From contig CANFUJ010000005.1 of the NCBI GenBank assembly GCA_947450165.1, positions 1 to 43,460 of the forward strand: DNA of 43,460 bases. Direction: 5' to 3'. Below, piece by piece: positions 41,213 to 43,460 of the stretch. Numbering within the stretch: position 1 is the first letter of the stretch; every line of letters begins with the position of its first letter. Source of the DNA: Chitinophagaceae bacterium (lineage in GTDB: Bacteria; Bacteroidota; Bacteroidia; Chitinophagales; Chitinophagaceae). Under the pieces are notes generated by a model, which saw nothing but the letters and a program-made list of their open reading frames with translations, was not told the DNA's origin and searched no databases. A program made the position numbers and the translations under genes.

Positions 41213-41285
41213 AAGTGAAAAAATTAAAATTCAAAATAAATACCCTTACATTGAATTTATCATAATTGTTTAAATATCATTAATT

Positions 41286-41483
41286 ATGAACCGGAGTAAA
41301 ACCGACAAAATCTTAGGCGGTGTATTAGCTGGGATTGCTTCAGCGTTGGGTGTTTCAGCTGGGTTAATTAGGGTGATATTTCTTGTAGGATTTTTTGCTA
41401 TTGGAGGTATTACATTTGGCATATCATCCAGTGCAATGCTGATGATTTATATTTTGCTTTGGATATTTTTGCCTGCTGCATAA
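41286..41483 (+). CDS. PspC-domain protein
   Basis: A 65-residue protein that is essentially one PspC domain: KILGGVLAGIASALGVSAGLIRVIFLVGFFAIGG followed by a second hydrophobic stretch (MLMIYILLWIFLPAA). PspC proteins are small inner-membrane proteins linked to envelope stress. Alone, without PspA or PspB neighbours, it is a common arrangement in Bacteroidota. The ATG is the only good start. Confidence 0.85.
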   Translation: MNRSKTDKILGGVLAGIASALGVSAGLIRVIFLVGFFAIGGITFGISSSAMLMIYILLWIFLPAA

Positions 41484-41524
41484 AGAATGAACTGTTGGTT
41501 ATCTGAATTTTAGCTCGTGGCATC

Positions 41525-43460
41525 TTACCTGATCAAAAGTACATTCCCTTTAAGCACTTTCTCTTTACCATACTTATCGATTCCTTTTACGATATACACG
41601 AAATTCCCAGCGTTCTGTTTCATACTCTTATATAATCCATCCCATGCCTTGCCCATATTATTTGTTTCAAAAACCAAAACACCATATCTATCAAAAACCC
41701 TAAAATAATCAAGGCGTTGAATTCCAACATAAGTAGGTTTAAAGCTATCATTTAACCCATCTCCATTTGGTGTAAACGCATTCGGAATATAAAATGATGG
41801 GCCTTGCAATACCCTTATAAACACGGTGTCTTTATCTGTGCAACCATAATCATCAGATATTGTAAGTACAAACTGTGTATCATCCGTTAAAACAGCAATT
41901 GGGTTTGCTGTTGTTGGGTTATTCAATACAGAAACAGGAGACCACAAATAATGATTAAAACCGGCTCCATGAAGTTGGTATGGCTCGTTATAAATTGCAA
42001 TATCATCTGGCCCAGCATTTGCTGTTAATTGTGGCTGAACAATCAAATTAACAATTGCAGTATCATTACATCCAAATGAATTTGTCAGCACCAATTGATA
42101 ATTACCAGTATTATTTATACTAGTTGGATTTGCTACCACTGTGTTGTTTAAAGTCCAAACGATGTTTTGATTTCCAGTATTGTAAACAGAATTAAGGTTG
42201 AAATAGGTGCCATAACAAATATGTTGTTCAACGTCATTTCCTAATACAGGTTTTCTTACAATTCGAATTGTAATTTCACTTCTTGGACTTTCGCAATTGC
42301 CATTAATTTGACTTACATAAAAATGATACATTCCAGGTACATTGGTAGTAGGAACTGGAGGAATTGAACTACCTACTCCACCAATTGGAGATGTGTACCA
42401 TATTAGTGGATAAGATCCTGTTGCAGTTAATGGTTGAGAAATAGCATTCTGGCAAATTGTTTGATTTGATATTACCTGTGGTTTTGGTGGCGTTTGATTT
42501 ACCGTTAGTTGTAAAGTTGCAATGGAATCACAACCATTATGATTTATAAGTGTAACTGTATGTGTTCCTCCTAATGTAATCGATTGACCATTCCACAAAT
42601 ATGGCAATTCATTGCTACAAATGCTTATGTTGGTTGTACTATTCGTTGGAAATATAATTGTAAGGTGCAAGGTATCGGCAGATGAACAACCATTGGTATT
42701 TGCGTATTGATGAACATAAACACCAGAATTATTGTAAGCATTTCCATTCCAAACAAAAGAATTACAAGAAGTTTGATTTAATACATTATGCGATCCATTA
42801 TTGATGGTCAAATGCAAGGTATCTGTAGATGGACAACCAGAAGCATTTACGTAATTGTGTAAATAATTTCCACTAACAAAATAGGTAATACCATTCCAAA
42901 CAAATGATTCACATGCCGTTTGAGTAATTGCATTATGCGTTCCATTGTTGATGGTTAAATGCAAAGTGTCAGTTGATGCACAACCAGAAGTGTTCACGTA
43001 ATTGTGTAGATAATTTCCACTAACAAAATAGGTAATACCATTCCAAACAAATGATTCACATGCCGTTTGAGTAATTGCATTATGCGTTCCATTATTGATG
43101 GTTAAATGCAAAGTGTCAGTTGATGCACAACCAGAAGCATTTACATAATTGTGTAGATAATTTCCACTTACAAAATAGGTAATGCCATTCCAAACGAATG
43201 ATTCGCAAGATGTTTGTGAGGTTGCATTATGCGATCCATTATTGATGGTCAAATGCAATGTATCTGTAGATGCACAACCAGAAGCATTTACGTAATTGTG
43301 TAGATAATTTCCACTAACAAAATAGGTAATACCATTCCATACAAATGATTCACAAGCTGTTTGTATGGTTGCATTATGCGTTCCATTATTGATGGTTAAA
43401 TGCAAAGTATCTGTCGATGGACAGTTCGAAGCATTGGTATAGCTGAACAAATAATTACCA
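41525..43460 (-). CDS. T9SS-secreted repeat surface protein, 5' partial
   Basis: The frame is open to the window edge, so the N-terminus is missing. From the visible start there are at least four tandem 49-residue repeats (TINNGxHNA, QTxCESFVWNGITYF, SGNYLHNYVNASGC, ASTDTLHL). More divergent copies and Ig-like domains follow (PQVISNQTICQNA, NVPGMYHFYVSQING). The last 85 residues (IPNAFTPNGDGLNDSFKP, FRVFDRYGVLVFE, AGNFVYIVKGIDKYG) are the gliding-motility-associated type B sorting domain, which sends the protein to the cell surface through the type IX secretion system. Probably an adhesin. Confidence 0.93.
   Translation of the reverse strand, partial: GNYLFSYTNASNCPSTDTLHLTINNGTHNATIQTACESFVWNGITYFVSGNYLHNYVNASGCASTDTLHLTINNGSHNATSQTSCESFVWNGITYFVSGNYLHNYVNASGCASTDTLHLTINNGTHNAITQTACESFVWNGITYFVSGNYLHNYVNTSGCASTDTLHLTINNGTHNAITQTACESFVWNGITYFVSGNYLHNYVNASGCPSTDTLHLTINNGSHNVLNQTSCNSFVWNGNAYNNSGVYVHQYANTNGCSSADTLHLTIIFPTNSTTNISICSNELPYLWNGQSITLGGTHTVTLINHNGCDSIATLQLTVNQTPPKPQVISNQTICQNAISQPLTATGSYPLIWYTSPIGGVGSSIPPVPTTNVPGMYHFYVSQINGNCESPRSEITIRIVRKPVLGNDVEQHICYGTYFNLNSVYNTGNQNIVWTLNNTVVANPTSINNTGNYQLVLTNSFGCNDTAIVNLIVQPQLTANAGPDDIAIYNEPYQLHGAGFNHYLWSPVSVLNNPTTANPIAVLTDDTQFVLTISDDYGCTDKDTVFIRVLQGPSFYIPNAFTPNGDGLNDSFKPTYVGIQRLDYFRVFDRYGVLVFETNNMGKAWDGLYKSMKQNAGNFVYIVKGIDKYGKEKVLKGNVLLIR
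42797..43460. repeat. 147-bp tandem repeats in the surface protein gene
   Basis: The phrase TTGATGGT recurs near 42801, 42948, 43095, 43242 and 43389, spaced 147 bases apart. The copies are close to identical at DNA level, so they can recombine and may confuse assembly. Confidence 0.85.

Noticed and set aside
42797-43460. Regular repeats as a CRISPR array
   Set aside because: The units are 147 bases, coding throughout in one frame and without unique spacers.

Overview
The window is AT-rich and reads as a member of the Bacteroidota. The evidence is a cell-surface protein with a gliding-motility/type B T9SS C-terminal sorting domain (41525-43460), a carboxypeptidase-regulatory-like (CarboxypepD_reg) protein, Bacteroidota-type promoters with a -7 element TAnnTTTG in front of many genes, and a Bacteroidota-type tyrosine recombinase. 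The order cannot be fixed from the sequence alone.

Layout. (1) 1-14680 is an accessory, mosaic region. It holds the end of a DUF2975 gene with its XRE partner, several small secreted or membrane proteins, a zeta-toxin-like kinase with a small partner, a three-gene Thoeris anti-phage system (TIR, SIR2-SLOG ThsA, TIR ThsB) and a HExxH protein, with attC-like imperfect inverted repeats between some units. It ends in an integrase module (HTH protein, HipAB, tyrosine recombinase). Just beyond the integrase is a short sequence resembling the 3' end of a tmRNA gene, which may be the right attachment site of the island. (2) 15600-20796 is a TetR-ABC-HlyD-TolC exporter operon. Its ABC ATPase has lost the usual Walker B, signature and H-loop residues, and a 13-bp palindrome sits at the TetR promoter. 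(3) 21083-38654 is the most interesting part. It contains two WYL regulators, a UvrD-type helicase-nuclease, a stand-alone protein resembling the fingers region of DNA polymerase III alpha, a FtsK-motor-like protein without a P-loop, a AAA ATPase, a RmuC-like coiled-coil nuclease, a UDG-superfamily glycosylase, an ADP-ribosylglycohydrolase, a possible ADP-ribosyltransferase-like protein, a RelE-type toxin-antitoxin pair and several small membrane proteins. (4) 38801-43460 is ordinary chromosome: SIMPL protein, prfC, PspC-domain protein and the T9SS surface protein.

Main discovery. Ten promoters between 22.1 and 37.3 kb, on both strands, carry a 19-bp palindrome (consensus WTTGTAAA-N3-WTTACAAW). 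Exactly 9 bp separate it from the position of the -7 box in every case; the box itself is perfect at four promoters and weaker at the others. An eleventh, perfect copy stands alone. A degenerate twelfth copy lies downstream of the -7 box of the WYL gene at 30245, where a repressor would sit. I propose a WYL-controlled regulon, comparable in logic to PafBC or DriD, that switches on a set of DNA-processing proteins, some apparently inactive relatives of replication enzymes, together with small membrane proteins. This would be a DNA-damage or phage-response system. The operator pattern and the protein motifs are visible in the sequence; the regulator assignment and the function are inference.
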